In this document: in pieces, positions 26,630-37,824 of the stretch | Numbering within the stretch: the first letter of the stretch is position 1 | How the letters are laid out: each line of letters opens with the position of its first letter | Source: Gordonia iterans | Lineage (GTDB): Bacteria; Actinomycetota; Actinomycetes; Mycobacteriales; Mycobacteriaceae | Length of the DNA stretch: 64,000 nt | Direction: 5' to 3' | Assembly: GCF_002993285.1 (NCBI RefSeq) | Contig: NZ_CP027433.1 | Location: 3,782,001 to 3,846,000, forward strand | Translations under genes and position numbers: made by a program | Notes under the pieces: model-generated | The model's input: the letters and a program-made list of their open reading frames with translations, nothing else | Databases searched by the model: none | What the model was told of the DNA's origin: nothing

Positions 26630-29137
26630 TCAGATCGAGACGGCCCCGGACTGGCGGAGGATCCACGCGAGCTCGAAGGCCGCCTCTTCCCACTGCTTGT
26701 ACCTTCCAGACGGCCCGCCGTGACCGCCGTTCATCTCGGTACGGAGCAGGATCGGGTTGTCCGACATCGTCGCCTCCTGAAGTCGCGCAGCCCATTTCGC
26801 AGCTTCGGTGAACAAGACCCGAGTGTCGTGCAGCGAGTTCAGAATCAGCATCGCCGGGTAGGGGCGGGGTGCCACGTTCTCGTACGGCGAGTACTTGCGG
26901 ATGTAGTGGTACACCTCGGCGTCGTGCAACGGGTCGCCCCACTCCTCCCACTCGGTCACAGTGAGCGGAAGCGTCGGATCCAGGATCGAGGTGAGCGGAT
27001 CCACGAAAGGCACCGCGGCGAGGATTCCGCCGAACAGCTCGGGCGCCATGTTCGCCACCGCGCCCATCAACAGTCCGCCGGCCGAACCGCCGTCGGCGAC
27101 CATCTGGTCGGGCGTGGTCCACCCGGCGTCCACGAGATGGCGCGCGACGGCGATGAAGTCGGTGAAGGTGTTCCGCTTGTTCAGCTCACGGCCGCCCTCG
27201 TACCAGTCACGGCCCATCTCGCCACCGCCTCGCACATGCGCCGTGGCGACGGCCACCCCGCGGTCGAGCAGGGAGAGTGCCGACACCGAGAAACCCGGGT
27301 CCGAACTGATCTCGTATGCGCCGTACCCGTTGAGCAGCAACGGCATCGGTCCGCTCGGCCGGCCTTCCGGCCCCGCCGACACGTCGGCGCGCCGGACAAC
27401 GGACACCGGGATACGGGTGCCGTCGGCGGCCAGCGCCCATTCCCTGGTCGCGACGTAGTCGGCGGGATCGAAGTCGCCCAGCACCACCGCACGCTTGAGG
27501 AGCGTGCGTTCACCGGTGCTCACGTCCAGATCGAGCACCTCCGCCGGTTCGACGAAGCTCGCGTAACCGAGCCGCAGATGGGGAGCGTTCCACTCCGGAT
27601 TAGCCCCCAGGCCCACCGAACAGAGCTCCTGCTCGAAGGTCACCGGGACGAAGTCGCCGGCGCCCGGAAGCCCGGTCCGCCCCCGCAGGTCCGCGATGGC
27701 CAGCCGGGGCAGGGCGTCTTCTCGGTACGAGAGGACCAGGTAGTCGGCGAAGCAGTCCACATCCTCGATCCGGAACGACGGTCGCGGCCCGACCAGCGTG
27801 CGGCGTGCGGACGGATCGCCCACCGGCATCGCATCGACCGCGAAATCGACCGCCTTGACCCCGTCGACCTCGCCGTTGTGCACGATCACGAAATAGTCCT
27901 CGCCGTTCAGGCGGGCATGCTCGACGCTGTACTCGACCCCCTCGGTGCGACCGGCGACCGAGACGAAGTCGCCTGTCGGATCGTCCATCGAGAGCGTGAA
28001 CACCTCGCTGGTCAGCTTGGAACCGGTGACGACCATCAAGTACTCGTCACTGTGCGTGGCGCCGAAGCCCACCCAGAATCGCTCGTCCGGCTCGTGGAAG
28101 ACCTTCGCGTCCTGCGCACCGGTGAGCGAATCCGGCCCGCTCACTCCGTTCCCGGCGCCGAGCGAATCCGGCCCGCTCACTCCGTTCCCGGCGCCGACGT
28201 CGTGCCGCCACACGGTGTCCGGCCGCCACGCCTCGTCCACAGTCAGGTAGAACAGGTGCCTGCCGTCCTTCGACCAGGTGGCGCCGCCCGCGGTACCGGT
28301 GATCACGTCGGGCAGCAGTTCGCCGGTTTCCAGATCCTTGATACGCAGCGTGTAGCGCTCGTCGCCGACCGTGTCGGTGCTGTAGGCCAGCAGCCGGCCG
28401 TCGTGGCTCACCGAGTGCGCGCCGAGCGCGAAGTACTCATGACCCTCCGCCTCGACGTTGCTGTCGAGGAGGACCTGTTCCCCCTCGATCGGAGTCTCCG
28501 GGGAGATCTCCGGCGGAGTCCAGTCGTCGTCGCCGGAAATCGGGCAACGGCACCGGATCGCGTAAGACTTCCCCTCCTCGGTCCGCACGTAGTACCAGTA
28601 GCGGCCCGAGCGCACCGGAACCGACATGTCGGTTTCCTTTGTGCGGGAACGGATCTCGTTGAAGATGTCCTTCCGAAGGCTCTCCAGGGGAGCCGTCTGC
28701 ACCTCCGTGTACGCGTTCTGCGCCTCCAGATACGCGATCACCTCCGGATCGTCCTTGGCGCGCATCCACTCGTAGTGGTCGACGAAGACGTCGCCGTGGA
28801 ACTCACGCCGGGTGGGGACCTTCTTGGCGCGGGGCGGCGTTTCGACAAGCTCAACGAGCGAATCACGTGGCTCGGACGTTTCGACAAGCTCAACGAGCGA
28901 ATCACGCGGCTCGGACGTTTCGATAGGCTCAACGAGCGACTCGGACGCTTCGACACGCTCAACGAGCGGGCCGGACGCTTCGACACGCTCAACGAGCGGG
29001 CCGGACGCTTCGACACGCTCAACGAGCGACTCACTCTCAACGGGCTGTGCCGCTCGCTCCTTGAGCAGGTCCGAGGCGCTAGCCGAGGACCGTGTCGAAA
29101 GGTCCTCCCCCGCCACCGTCGGCTTGGGCTCAGACAT
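26630..29137 (-). CDS. ptrB: Oligopeptidase B-like prolyl oligopeptidase with a repeat-derived N-terminal insert
   Basis: This serine peptidase of the S9A family probably cleaves after basic residues in oligopeptides. The beta-propeller begins around [16 protein letters not shown], a classic oligopeptidase N-terminus, but only at about residue 107. The preceding 35-100 segment is a run of [10 protein letters not shown] and [13 protein letters not shown] units encoded by six copies of a dispersed DNA repeat. The catalytic domain has [12 protein letters not shown] (Ser), and the Asp/His region is [10 protein letters not shown] and GGHGG. A 12-aa tandem duplication ([12 protein letters not shown]) lies mid-propeller. 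The start at 29137 overlaps purC by 8 bp. Confidence 0.9.
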   Translation of the reverse strand: MSEPKPTVAGEDLSTRSSASASDLLKERAAQPVESESLVERVEASGPLVERVEASGPLVERVEASESLVEPIETSEPRDSLVELVETSEPRDSLVELVETPPRAKKVPTRREFHGDVFVDHYEWMRAKDDPEVIAYLEAQNAYTEVQTAPLESLRKDIFNEIRSRTKETDMSVPVRSGRYWYYVRTEEGKSYAIRCRCPISGDDDWTPPEISPETPIEGEQVLLDSNVEAEGHEYFALGAHSVSHDGRLLAYSTDTVGDERYTLRIKDLETGELLPDVITGTAGGATWSKDGRHLFYLTVDEAWRPDTVWRHDVGAGNGVSGPDSLGAGNGVSGPDSLTGAQDAKVFHEPDERFWVGFGATHSDEYLMVVTGSKLTSEVFTLSMDDPTGDFVSVAGRTEGVEYSVEHARLNGEDYFVIVHNGEVDGVKAVDFAVDAMPVGDPSARRTLVGPRPSFRIEDVDCFADYLVLSYREDALPRLAIADLRGRTGLPGAGDFVPVTFEQELCSVGLGANPEWNAPHLRLGYASFVEPAEVLDLDVSTGERTLLKRAVVLGDFDPADYVATREWALAADGTRIPVSVVRRADVSAGPEGRPSGPMPLLLNGYGAYEISSDPGFSVSALSLLDRGVAVATAHVRGGGEMGRDWYEGGRELNKRNTFTDFIAVARHLVDAGWTTPDQMVADGGSAGGLLMGAVANMAPELFGGILAAVPFVDPLTSILDPTLPLTVTEWEEWGDPLHDAEVYHYIRKYSPYENVAPRPYPAMLILNSLHDTRVLFTEAAKWAARLQEATMSDNPILLRTEMNGGHGGPSGRYKQWEEAAFELAWILRQSGAVSI
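28133..28196. repeat. Dispersed repeat family C, two copies at 36-bp period inside ptrB
   Basis: CGGCCCGCTCACTCCGTTCC and the eight bases CGGCGCCG that follow occur at 28133-28160 and again at 28169-28196. The same 28-bp element (consensus CGGCCCGCTCRCTSCGYTCC then CGGCGCCG) appears twice, also at a 36-bp period, in the antiporter gene at 52.4 kb. Confidence 0.8.
28839..29035. repeat. Dispersed repeat family A array, six in-frame units inside ptrB
   Basis: Units begin at 28839, 28878, 28917, 28947, 28977 and 29007, giving periods of 39, 39, 30, 30 and 30 bp. Each holds the core GYTTCGAYAMGCTCAACGAG. All periods are multiples of three, so the ptrB frame is kept. On the coding strand they read as 13- and 10-residue peptide units. 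Confidence 0.9.
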
Positions 29138-30026
29138 CGGCGCGGTCCGGCCAGTCGGCGAAGCTGAGTCCGGAGATGCGCTCATAGGCCTCGATGTACC
29201 GGGCACGAGTGCGCTCGACGACGTCTTCGGGCAGCGGCGGGGGCGGCGTAGATCCGTGCCGATCCCAGCCCGAAGCGTCCGAGGTGAGCCAATTGCGCAC
29301 GATCTGTTTGTCGAAGCTCGGCTGCACCTCCCCCGGCCTCCACGTGGCCGCCTCCCAATAGCGCGACGAGTCGGGGGTGAGCACCTCGTCGGCCAGCACC
29401 AGCGAGCCGTCAGCCGCCTGGCCGAACTCGAACTTGGTGTCCGCCAAGATGATCCCTCTATCCAGAGCGAGATCCGCGCCGCGCGAGTAGATGTCGAGCG
29501 TCAGATCGCGGAGTGTGCGAGCGAGGTCGTCGCCCACTTGATCCGCCACGTGCTCAAAGCTCACGTTCTCGTCGTGATCGCCGAGCGCCGCCTTGGTGGC
29601 CGGGGTGAAGATCGGCTGCGGGAGACGATCGGCTTCGGTCAGCCCAGCCGGGAGCTGGACGCCGCACACCGAGCCGGTGGCACGGTAGTCGACCAGGCCG
29701 GACCCGGTCAGGTACCCGCGGGCCACGCACTCCACCTGCACCATGGGCAGCTTGCGCACCACCATCGAGCGGCCGACCAGCTCCGCGGGAATCCGCTCGT
29801 CGGTCGGTCCGCCGGCCAGGTGGTTCGGCACCGTGAGCTCGTCGAACCAGAAGAAGCTGGCCGCCGTCAGGATCCGGCCCTTGTCCGGGATCGGGGAGTC
29901 CAGGACGAAGTCGTAGGCGGAGATCCGGTCCGAGGTGACGAGCAGCAGGGTGTCGTCGTCGATCTCGTAGATGTCGCGGACCTTGCCCGACGCGATGTGC
30001 CGGTAGTCGGAGAGTGCAGGACGCAT
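29130..30026 (-). CDS. purC: SAICAR synthase (phosphoribosylaminoimidazole-succinocarboxamide synthase)
   Basis: PurC condenses CAIR with aspartate in purine synthesis. The 298-aa enzyme has the N-terminal [33 protein letters not shown]-binding strands (first ~40 residues; cut here). [12 protein letters not shown] and LILAD-type ADTKFEFG follow, then [12 protein letters not shown] with [11 protein letters not shown] near the C-terminus, all typical. The ATG at 30026 has TACAGT ending 7 nt upstream. ptrB follows with an 8-bp overlap, and purB lies nearby, resembling the Rv0777-Rv0782 region. Confidence 0.96.
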   Translation of the reverse strand: MRPALSDYRHIASGKVRDIYEIDDDTLLLVTSDRISAYDFVLDSPIPDKGRILTAASFFWFDELTVPNHLAGGPTDERIPAELVGRSMVVRKLPMVQVECVARGYLTGSGLVDYRATGSVCGVQLPAGLTEADRLPQPIFTPATKAALGDHDENVSFEHVADQVGDDLARTLRDLTLDIYSRGADLALDRGIILADTKFEFGQAADGSLVLADEVLTPDSSRYWEAATWRPGEVQPSFDKQIVRNWLTSDASGWDRHGSTPPPPLPEDVVERTRARYIEAYERISGLSFADWPDRADV

Positions 30027-30033
30027 GACGTCA

Positions 30034-30039
30034 ACTGTA
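30034..30039 (-). promoter_or_regulatory. -10 box of purC (leaderless type)
   Basis: TACAGT on the minus strand followed by 7 nt (TGACGTC) and the purC ATG. Confidence 0.6.
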
Positions 30040-30075
30040 TCGGCGACGACCCCGCGCCCCGTCGGCGCGGTCGGG

Positions 30076-30948
30076 CTACTTCTTACGGGTCCCCGGGAGC
30101 ACGCCCGCGTCGATGACCGCCTTCACCAGCGGGCGCGTGGCGGCGAGCGTCGCGTCGGCGCCGTCGACCGCCCACACCCTCTCGCCGAGTGCGTCGGTCG
30201 TCGCTTCGAGGTCGTCGTACAGTTCCGCGCCCGCCGGGGTGAGGCGGTGCGCCACCTTGCCCTCGGGCGCGTCGATCCGTTCGACGAGCCCGCGAGCGAC
30301 GAGCCTCTCCACGGACTGCTCCCAGTCGTCGTCGGACCAGCCGCGCGTCAGCATGGTCATCCGCTTCCCGAGGCTGCGCCGGGCGACCGACGGGTCGAGC
30401 AGTTGCGCCTCGTGGAAGGTGCACGCGTCGATGCCGTCGAGACCGTTCACGACCAGCGTCGCGATGTGGTTGTCGCCCCGCCACTCACGCAAGACGGCGA
30501 TGTGGTGCCAGAGGCGCAGAATCGGCGTCTCCGGCGCCTCCGCCGCAGCCCAGGCCGCCCCCAGCGCTCGTCCACTGCGCGGCACGGACGCTGCCAGTTC
30601 GCCGTATCGGTCGGCCAGTTCGGCGATCTCCGGCTGGTCGGCCACCGCACCCAGGATCTCGCGGTACTGCTTCTCGAGCATGGCGTTGCGCGCCTGCGCC
30701 ACGGCGTCCAAACCGACCGACAGAGCGCTCTGCCAGGCCGTCTCGATCTGGGCCGGTGCGAAGCTGTAGAAGGCCGCGGCCACCACGGAGGCATCGCACG
30801 CGCCGAGGGGCGCACCGCGGGCACCGGTGTAGAACGCGTGCGGATCCAGGCCCGTCGACGCCAGGGCATCGCCCATGCCGGGGTTGAAGTACGCCAGCAC
30901 GTGGAAGGGTTCGAGCGTCTCGTAGGCTGTGCGCGCCGCGCTGGTCAT
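30076..30948 (-). CDS. SCO6745-family helix-turn-helix-like protein
   Basis: The 290-aa soluble protein matches the actinobacterial SCO6745 family by its N-terminus ([26 protein letters not shown], first ~40 residues, cut) and the [20 protein letters not shown] segment. The C-terminal part looks like a MarR-type winged helix: [14 protein letters not shown] then [22 protein letters not shown] (about 220-262). A DNA-binding role is inferred from that only. GAGGAG lies 6 nt before the ATG. It lies between purB and purC but has a Shine-Dalgarno of its own. Confidence 0.75.
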   Translation of the reverse strand: MTSAARTAYETLEPFHVLAYFNPGMGDALASTGLDPHAFYTGARGAPLGACDASVVAAAFYSFAPAQIETAWQSALSVGLDAVAQARNAMLEKQYREILGAVADQPEIAELADRYGELAASVPRSGRALGAAWAAAEAPETPILRLWHHIAVLREWRGDNHIATLVVNGLDGIDACTFHEAQLLDPSVARRSLGKRMTMLTRGWSDDDWEQSVERLVARGLVERIDAPEGKVAHRLTPAGAELYDDLEATTDALGERVWAVDGADATLAATRPLVKAVIDAGVLPGTRKK

Positions 30949-31037
30949 CAGCTTCTCCTCGGTATCGGCAACCGTCGTCGTGCCTCACCTTACGGAAAGG
31001 GGCGGCAGCCTCTTTTCGAGAGTCGAGGACGACCCGA

Positions 31038-31122
31038 GGGTGCCGGGCACCTTCGGCTCGGTCTGGCACCCTCGACGGACGGTGCCAGACCGAAACAGGG
31101 GTGCCGGGCACCCTGGCCTCGG
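31038..31122. repeat. Two dispersed repeat family D copies and a 13-bp stem-loop after purB
   Basis: GGGTGCCGGGCACC plus a TCGGCTCGG-like tail occurs at 31038-31061 and 31099-31122. A third copy, GGGTGCCCGGCACCCTCGCC, lies at 60275-60294. Between the first two, 31058-31070 and 31081-31093 form a perfect 13-bp inverted repeat with a 10-nt loop. The stretch 30949-31178 has no credible gene; the hairpins lie 85-120 nt past the purB stop and may end its transcript. Confidence 0.7.
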
Positions 31123-31178
31123 ACACACCCGGACGCACGACGACCCTCGCACGGCGCCGGATCAGCGGAGACCCAGGA

Positions 31179-32606
31179 TCAGAGAATCGGGGCGGGCCGA
31201 TAGGCGGCGGCGTCGGGGTCCGCCTCGATCAGCGCCGCGGCCGCGGCGACGACGTCGGCGACCTGCGCATCCGCCGCCCCCGCGAAGGCGGACTTGTCGG
31301 CGATCAGCCCGTCGAGCGCGGCGCGATCCAGCGGGATCCGGTCGTCGGCGGCCAGCCGATCCAGCAGATCCGGCTCGCGGCCCTCCTCGCGCATGGCGAG
31401 TGCGACGGCGACGGCGTTCTCCTTGATGGCCTCGTGCGCGGTCTCCCGGCCGACGCCGGCCCGGACCGCCGCCATCAGCACCTTGGTGGTGGCCAGGAAC
31501 GGCAGGTAGCGGTCGAGTTCGTTGGCGATCACCGCCGGGTACGCGCCGAACTCGTCGAGCACGGTCAGGAAGGTCTCGAGCAATCCGTCGTACGCGAAGA
31601 ACGCGTCCGGCAGGGCCACGCGCCGCACCACCGAGCAGAAGACGTCGCCCTCGTTCCACTGGGCGCCCGCCAGTTCACCGGCCATCGAGGCGTAGCCGCG
31701 CAGGATCACCGCGAGGCCGTTGACGCGTTCGCAACTGCGCGTGTTCATCTTGTGCGGCATGGCCGAACTGCCGACCTGCCCGGGCTGAAATCCCTCGGTG
31801 ACCAGCTCGTGGCCGGCCATCAGGCGAATGGTGGTGGCCAGCGAGCTCGGGGCGGCCGCCAGCTGCACCAGGGCGGACACCACGTCGTAGTCGAGCGAGC
31901 GGGGGTAGACCTGCCCGACGGAGGTCAGCGCGTTCGCGAACCCGAGGTGAACGGCCACCTTGTTCTCCAGCGCGTCGAGCTTGGCCGCATCGCCGTCGAG
32001 CAGATCGAGCATGTCCTGGCTGGTGCCCATCGGGCCCTTGATACCGCGCAGCGGGTAGCGCGCGATCAACTCGTCGAGTCGAGTGAGCGCGATCATCAGC
32101 TCGTCGGCAGCCGAGGCGAAGCGCTTGCCGAGTGTGGTGGCCTGGGCGGCGACGTTGTGGCTGCGGCCGGCCATCACGGTCGACGTGTACTGCGCCGCGC
32201 GCTCGGTGATCCGGGCCAGCAGGGCGACGGTGTGGCCGCGCACGTACTGGAGCGAGCTGAGGATCTGCAACTGCTCCACGTTCTCAGTGAGGTCGCGGCT
32301 GGTCATCCCCTTGTGGATCTGTTCGTGTCCGGCGAGGGCGTTGAACTCCTCGATCCGCGCCTTCACGTCGTGCCGGGTGATCCGCTCGCGCTCGGCGATC
32401 GAGTCGAGGTCGACCCGGTCGACGACGGCCTCGTAGTCGGCGATCGCCGACTCCGGAACGTCGATGCCCAGCTCCCGCTGCGCGGCCAGCACCGCGATCC
32501 AGAGTCTGCGCTCGAGGATGATCTTGTTGCGCGGCGACCAGATCTCGGCGAGATCGGCGGAGGCGTAGCGGCTGGCGAGGACGTTGCTGATGGCAGGTTT
32601 TCCCAC
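31179..32606 (-). CDS. purB: Adenylosuccinate lyase
   Basis: PurB catalyses two fumarate-releasing steps of purine synthesis. The 475-aa protein starts GKPAISNVLASRYASADLAEIWSPRNKI (cut in the family at ~20) from a GTG at 32606. It has TSRDLTENVEQLQI, AGRSHNVAAQATTLGKRFA (His general acid/base region), GIKGPMGTSQDML, and the lyase signature GSSAMPHKMNTRSCERV with the catalytic Ser (near residue 285). TAGACT ends 7 nt before the GTG. The gene is separate from purC here, with a regulator-like gene between. Confidence 0.96.
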   Translation of the reverse strand: MGKPAISNVLASRYASADLAEIWSPRNKIILERRLWIAVLAAQRELGIDVPESAIADYEAVVDRVDLDSIAERERITRHDVKARIEEFNALAGHEQIHKGMTSRDLTENVEQLQILSSLQYVRGHTVALLARITERAAQYTSTVMAGRSHNVAAQATTLGKRFASAADELMIALTRLDELIARYPLRGIKGPMGTSQDMLDLLDGDAAKLDALENKVAVHLGFANALTSVGQVYPRSLDYDVVSALVQLAAAPSSLATTIRLMAGHELVTEGFQPGQVGSSAMPHKMNTRSCERVNGLAVILRGYASMAGELAGAQWNEGDVFCSVVRRVALPDAFFAYDGLLETFLTVLDEFGAYPAVIANELDRYLPFLATTKVLMAAVRAGVGRETAHEAIKENAVAVALAMREEGREPDLLDRLAADDRIPLDRAALDGLIADKSAFAGAADAQVADVVAAAAALIEADPDAAAYRPAPIL

Positions 32607-32613
32607 GTGGCAG

Positions 32614-32619
32614 AGTCTA
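32614..32619 (-). promoter_or_regulatory. -10 box of purB (leaderless type)
   Basis: TAGACT on the minus strand, 7 nt before the GTG at 32606. Confidence 0.6.
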
Positions 32620-32669
32620 GGCCCTCGCCGCCGCCGACAGAGAATTCCGCGGGTGCCGCGCGGTGAAGG

Positions 32670-33611
32670 TCACCGCGCGGTGAACGGTCCGCCGCGCAGC
32701 CGGAGCACCGCACCGTCGATGGTGCCGGCCACCGCGGACTTCCCGTCGGGCGCCACGGCGAGGGAGGTGAGCGGGCGGCCCGCCTGCACCGTGCAGCGCG
32801 CCCCCGTCCGCCGATCTGTCACGACCACCTGCCCGGTGGTCGTGGTCACAGCCAGCCGCCGGTCGTCGAGCCACGCCAGGTCGTCGACGAGTCCGGGCAG
32901 CGGAGCGGTGACGTCGACTGCTGCCGTCGCCGCTTCCGGGCGGTCCAGCGGAACGCGCAGGATCCGGCCGGAGAGGCTCTCGGTGAAGCCGACGTACGCG
33001 TCGTTCCCACGGATCGCTATCCCGTTCAGCGCGATTCCGTTGGCGACGGTCGTCGGCGCAAGGCTCTTCGGGGCGCGGGCGGTCCAGTCCCGGTCGATCA
33101 CCCCGTCGCGCATGATCCGGACCAGGCCGAGCGCGGAGTCGGCGACGTACATCGATCCGTCGCCGGCGATCGCGAGCCCGTTGGGCATGCCCAGCCCACG
33201 CGCCACGACTCGCGGAGCCGATCCGGGCGACTCAGGATCGAACGAGACGACCGTTCCCCTGCCCAGGAGCACGAGATTCTCCGGGGAGGTCCCGGTGGTG
33301 GCGTACATGCGGCCGTCTGGACCGAGGCGGACGGCACCGGGCGCCTCGACCCGGACCGAACCGGTCATGCGGCCGTGCGTGTCGTAGCGCTCGATCGCGT
33401 TCTCCTGACCGCGGGAGACCCAGAGTGCGCCGGAGCGGTCGTAGGCGAGGTTCTCCGACCACGACAGCACCGGCGTCGTCGCCGGTAACGCCTCGGCGAT
33501 CGACACGGATCGGCAGTCCGTCGCCCCAGGAGCCGGGGCCGCAGGCGCGACCAAGACGGCCAGGCCGGCGCCGAGCGCGGCGACCCCTGCCAGAGTCCTG
33601 CGAATCTTCAC
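32670..33611 (-). CDS. Secreted SMP-30/NHL-type beta-propeller protein
   Basis: The 313-aa product has a Sec signal peptide (KIRRTLAGVAALGAGLAVLV, cleavage near APA, about residue 26-29). A six-bladed propeller with SMP-30/gluconolactonase-like repeats follows: SENLAYDRSGALWVSRG, GAVRLGPDGRMYATTG, GMPNGLAIAGDGSMYVADS, NGIALNGIAIRGNDAYVG. The metal-binding Asn of SMP-30 enzymes is in PNGLAI. Enzyme versus binding protein cannot be decided. GTG at 33611 with TACACT 6 nt upstream. Confidence 0.78.
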   Translation of the reverse strand: MKIRRTLAGVAALGAGLAVLVAPAAPAPGATDCRSVSIAEALPATTPVLSWSENLAYDRSGALWVSRGQENAIERYDTHGRMTGSVRVEAPGAVRLGPDGRMYATTGTSPENLVLLGRGTVVSFDPESPGSAPRVVARGLGMPNGLAIAGDGSMYVADSALGLVRIMRDGVIDRDWTARAPKSLAPTTVANGIALNGIAIRGNDAYVGFTESLSGRILRVPLDRPEAATAAVDVTAPLPGLVDDLAWLDDRRLAVTTTTGQVVVTDRRTGARCTVQAGRPLTSLAVAPDGKSAVAGTIDGAVLRLRGGPFTAR

Positions 33612-33617
33612 CGGCTC

Positions 33618-33623
33618 AGTGTA
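33618..33623 (-). promoter_or_regulatory. -10 box of the SMP-30-like gene (leaderless type)
   Basis: TACACT on the minus strand, 6 nt before the GTG at 33611. Confidence 0.5.
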
Positions 33624-33692
33624 GCCCTGGCCCGGGACCGCCGCCGAGCGACAGCCGCCGACACGAGCCGCGCGCCCCCTGTTGCGCGATCG

Positions 33693-33743
33693 ATACCCCT
33701 AGGGGTATACAGGCAAGGATCGTTTGTACACCCCACCGGGTAT
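33693..33743 (+). promoter_or_regulatory. Two CsoR/CstR-type operators upstream of the MMPL gene
   Basis: 33693-33708 is the perfect palindrome ATACCCCTAGGGGTAT. 33728-33743 is ACACCCCACCGGGTAT, the same 7-2-7 layout with one mismatch per arm. G/C-tract palindromes of this type are the known targets of CsoR/CstR repressors. They lie 67-117 bp upstream of the MMPL start. Confidence 0.75.
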
Positions 33744-33809
33744 GTGATCCCAGCGGATGCATCCACGCCGCCGGAGATCGCCCCACCGGGAAAGGAACGG
33801 AGCACACCC

Positions 33810-36372
<2,563 letters not shown>

Positions 36373-36414
36373 AACCACCCCCGACCACCACACCGTCCGA
36401 CCGAGGAGGTCACC

Positions 36415-36810
36415 ATGCAGCTCGCTCTCGCCACCCGCACCACCGGCAGCGTCCCGGAGGTCATCGAACGGGTCCGCACCGCTCTCGCCGACCAGGGTTT
36501 CGGAGTGCTCACCGAGATCGACATGTCCGCGACTCTGAAGACCAAGATCGGCGTCGATCTGGAGGACTACGTGATCCTCGGCGCCTGCAACCCGGGGATG
36601 GCTCACCGCGCAGTGACCGCGGACAAGCAGGTCGGGCTGCTGCTCCCGTGCAACGTCGTCGTCCGGAGCGATCCCGCCGAGCCCGGAAGCGCTATCGTAG
36701 AGGCGATGAACCCGCAGATCATGTCCTCCGTCGTCGACGACAACCCGGCTCTGGCCGAGGTCGCCGACGAAGTAACGCAGCTGCTGCAGAAGGCGATCGA
36801 TACTCTGTGA
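36415..36810 (+). CDS. DUF302-family protein
   Basis: The 131-aa soluble protein shows the DUF302 pattern: EVIERVRTALADQGFGVLTEIDMSATLKTKIG (first half, cut), DYVILGACNPGMAHRAV and VGLLLPCNVVVRSD. CNP and LPCN are the conserved Cys-containing motifs. The family's function is unknown; it is often found beside CsoR/CstR-type regulators. GAGGAGGT lies 4 nt before the ATG. It follows the repressor by 42 bp, so MMPL, repressor and DUF302 form one probable operon. Confidence 0.85.
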   Translation: MQLALATRTTGSVPEVIERVRTALADQGFGVLTEIDMSATLKTKIGVDLEDYVILGACNPGMAHRAVTADKQVGLLLPCNVVVRSDPAEPGSAIVEAMNPQIMSSVVDDNPALAEVADEVTQLLQKAIDTL

Positions 36811-36826
36811 GCAGGACTCCGCGCCG

Positions 36827-37750
36827 ATGACGGCGCAGTACCACCGGCCGAGCCGGCGGCACCTTCTGAAGGGTGCCGCCAGTCTGGCATCGCTCGCCAC
36901 GCTCACCGCCTGCGGCATCGCCGAGAGTTCCACTCCGAGCGACCCGGAGCCTCCGCTCGGCGGCGGTGACGAACTGCCGCCCCAGGAACATGCGCCCGCC
37001 GCTCCCGGCGGGCCGGTCCCGGTCACCGGCACCATTTCCTCCACCCAGATGGGCGGCCCCGTGCGCTGGGCGGCCGTCCGTCCGATCGGGGTCAGCGGAA
37101 CCCTGCCGGTGGTGATCGTCGCTCACGCGCTGAACACCGACGAGAGCACGATCTTCGGCCGCGGCCTGAACATGCAGGGCGTGCTGCAGAGTTACGTCGA
37201 GTCCGGCGGCACACCGTTCGCTCTCGCGAGCGCCAACATCGGCCGCAATTACTACCACCGCCGCGCCGACGGCACCGACGGCGCCGCCATGGTCATCAAC
37301 GAGTTCCTTCCCATGCTCGCCGCGGACGACCGTCTCGACGTGCAGGTCGATCGCTTCGGCCTGTTCGGCTGGTCGATGGGCGGCTACGGTGCGCTGCGTA
37401 TCGGGGCACTCGTCGGCGCTCCGCGGGTCGCCGCGATCGCGGTCAGTTCGCCGGCGATGTGGGCCGACCCCGTCGCCTTCCCGCCGCGCGCATTCGATTC
37501 GTACGACGACTACGCCGCCAACTCGCTGTTCGGTCAGCAGCACCTGTTCACCAAGATCCCGGTGATGATCTCGATCGGCTCGGCCGACCAGTTCTACACC
37601 TACACGCGGCAGTGGGCATCCGCGTTGCGCCCGCCGGCTGCGTTCGGCACGTCGCCGGGTGGTCACACCAGCCGGTACTGGCGTTCGGTGCTGCCCGAGC
37701 AAGTGGAGTTTCTCGGTCGCAACCTCGCACTCGTCAACCCGTCGCGCTGA
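36827..37750 (+). CDS. Exported esterase-family alpha/beta hydrolase (Tat-type lipoprotein)
   Basis: The 307-aa product begins with RPSRRHLLKGAASLASLATLTAC. This combines a twin-Arg-like RRHLLK motif with a lipobox (LTAC), so it is probably exported and lipid-anchored. A Pro-rich linker (about 35-65) precedes an alpha/beta hydrolase related to the esterase D/antigen 85 family. The nucleophile elbow is GLFGWSMGGYGALRIG (Ser near residue 183), and the likely catalytic His is in SPGGHTSRYW. It lies 16 bp after the DUF302 gene and could be the operon's last gene, but a role in it is unproven. Confidence 0.8.
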   Translation: MTAQYHRPSRRHLLKGAASLASLATLTACGIAESSTPSDPEPPLGGGDELPPQEHAPAAPGGPVPVTGTISSTQMGGPVRWAAVRPIGVSGTLPVVIVAHALNTDESTIFGRGLNMQGVLQSYVESGGTPFALASANIGRNYYHRRADGTDGAAMVINEFLPMLAADDRLDVQVDRFGLFGWSMGGYGALRIGALVGAPRVAAIAVSSPAMWADPVAFPPRAFDSYDDYAANSLFGQQHLFTKIPVMISIGSADQFYTYTRQWASALRPPAAFGTSPGGHTSRYWRSVLPEQVEFLGRNLALVNPSR

Positions 37751-37824
37751 ATCCGCTCACACGAAGCGGTCGCACCGGGCCGCGCGGGGTAAGGCGCGCA
37801 GCCCGGATGCCTCGACGACCGCCG

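Noticed and set aside
29970..32680. Purine riboswitch upstream of purC or purB
   Set aside because: Both genes have a -10 box 7 nt before the start codon, leaving no leader in which a riboswitch could form.
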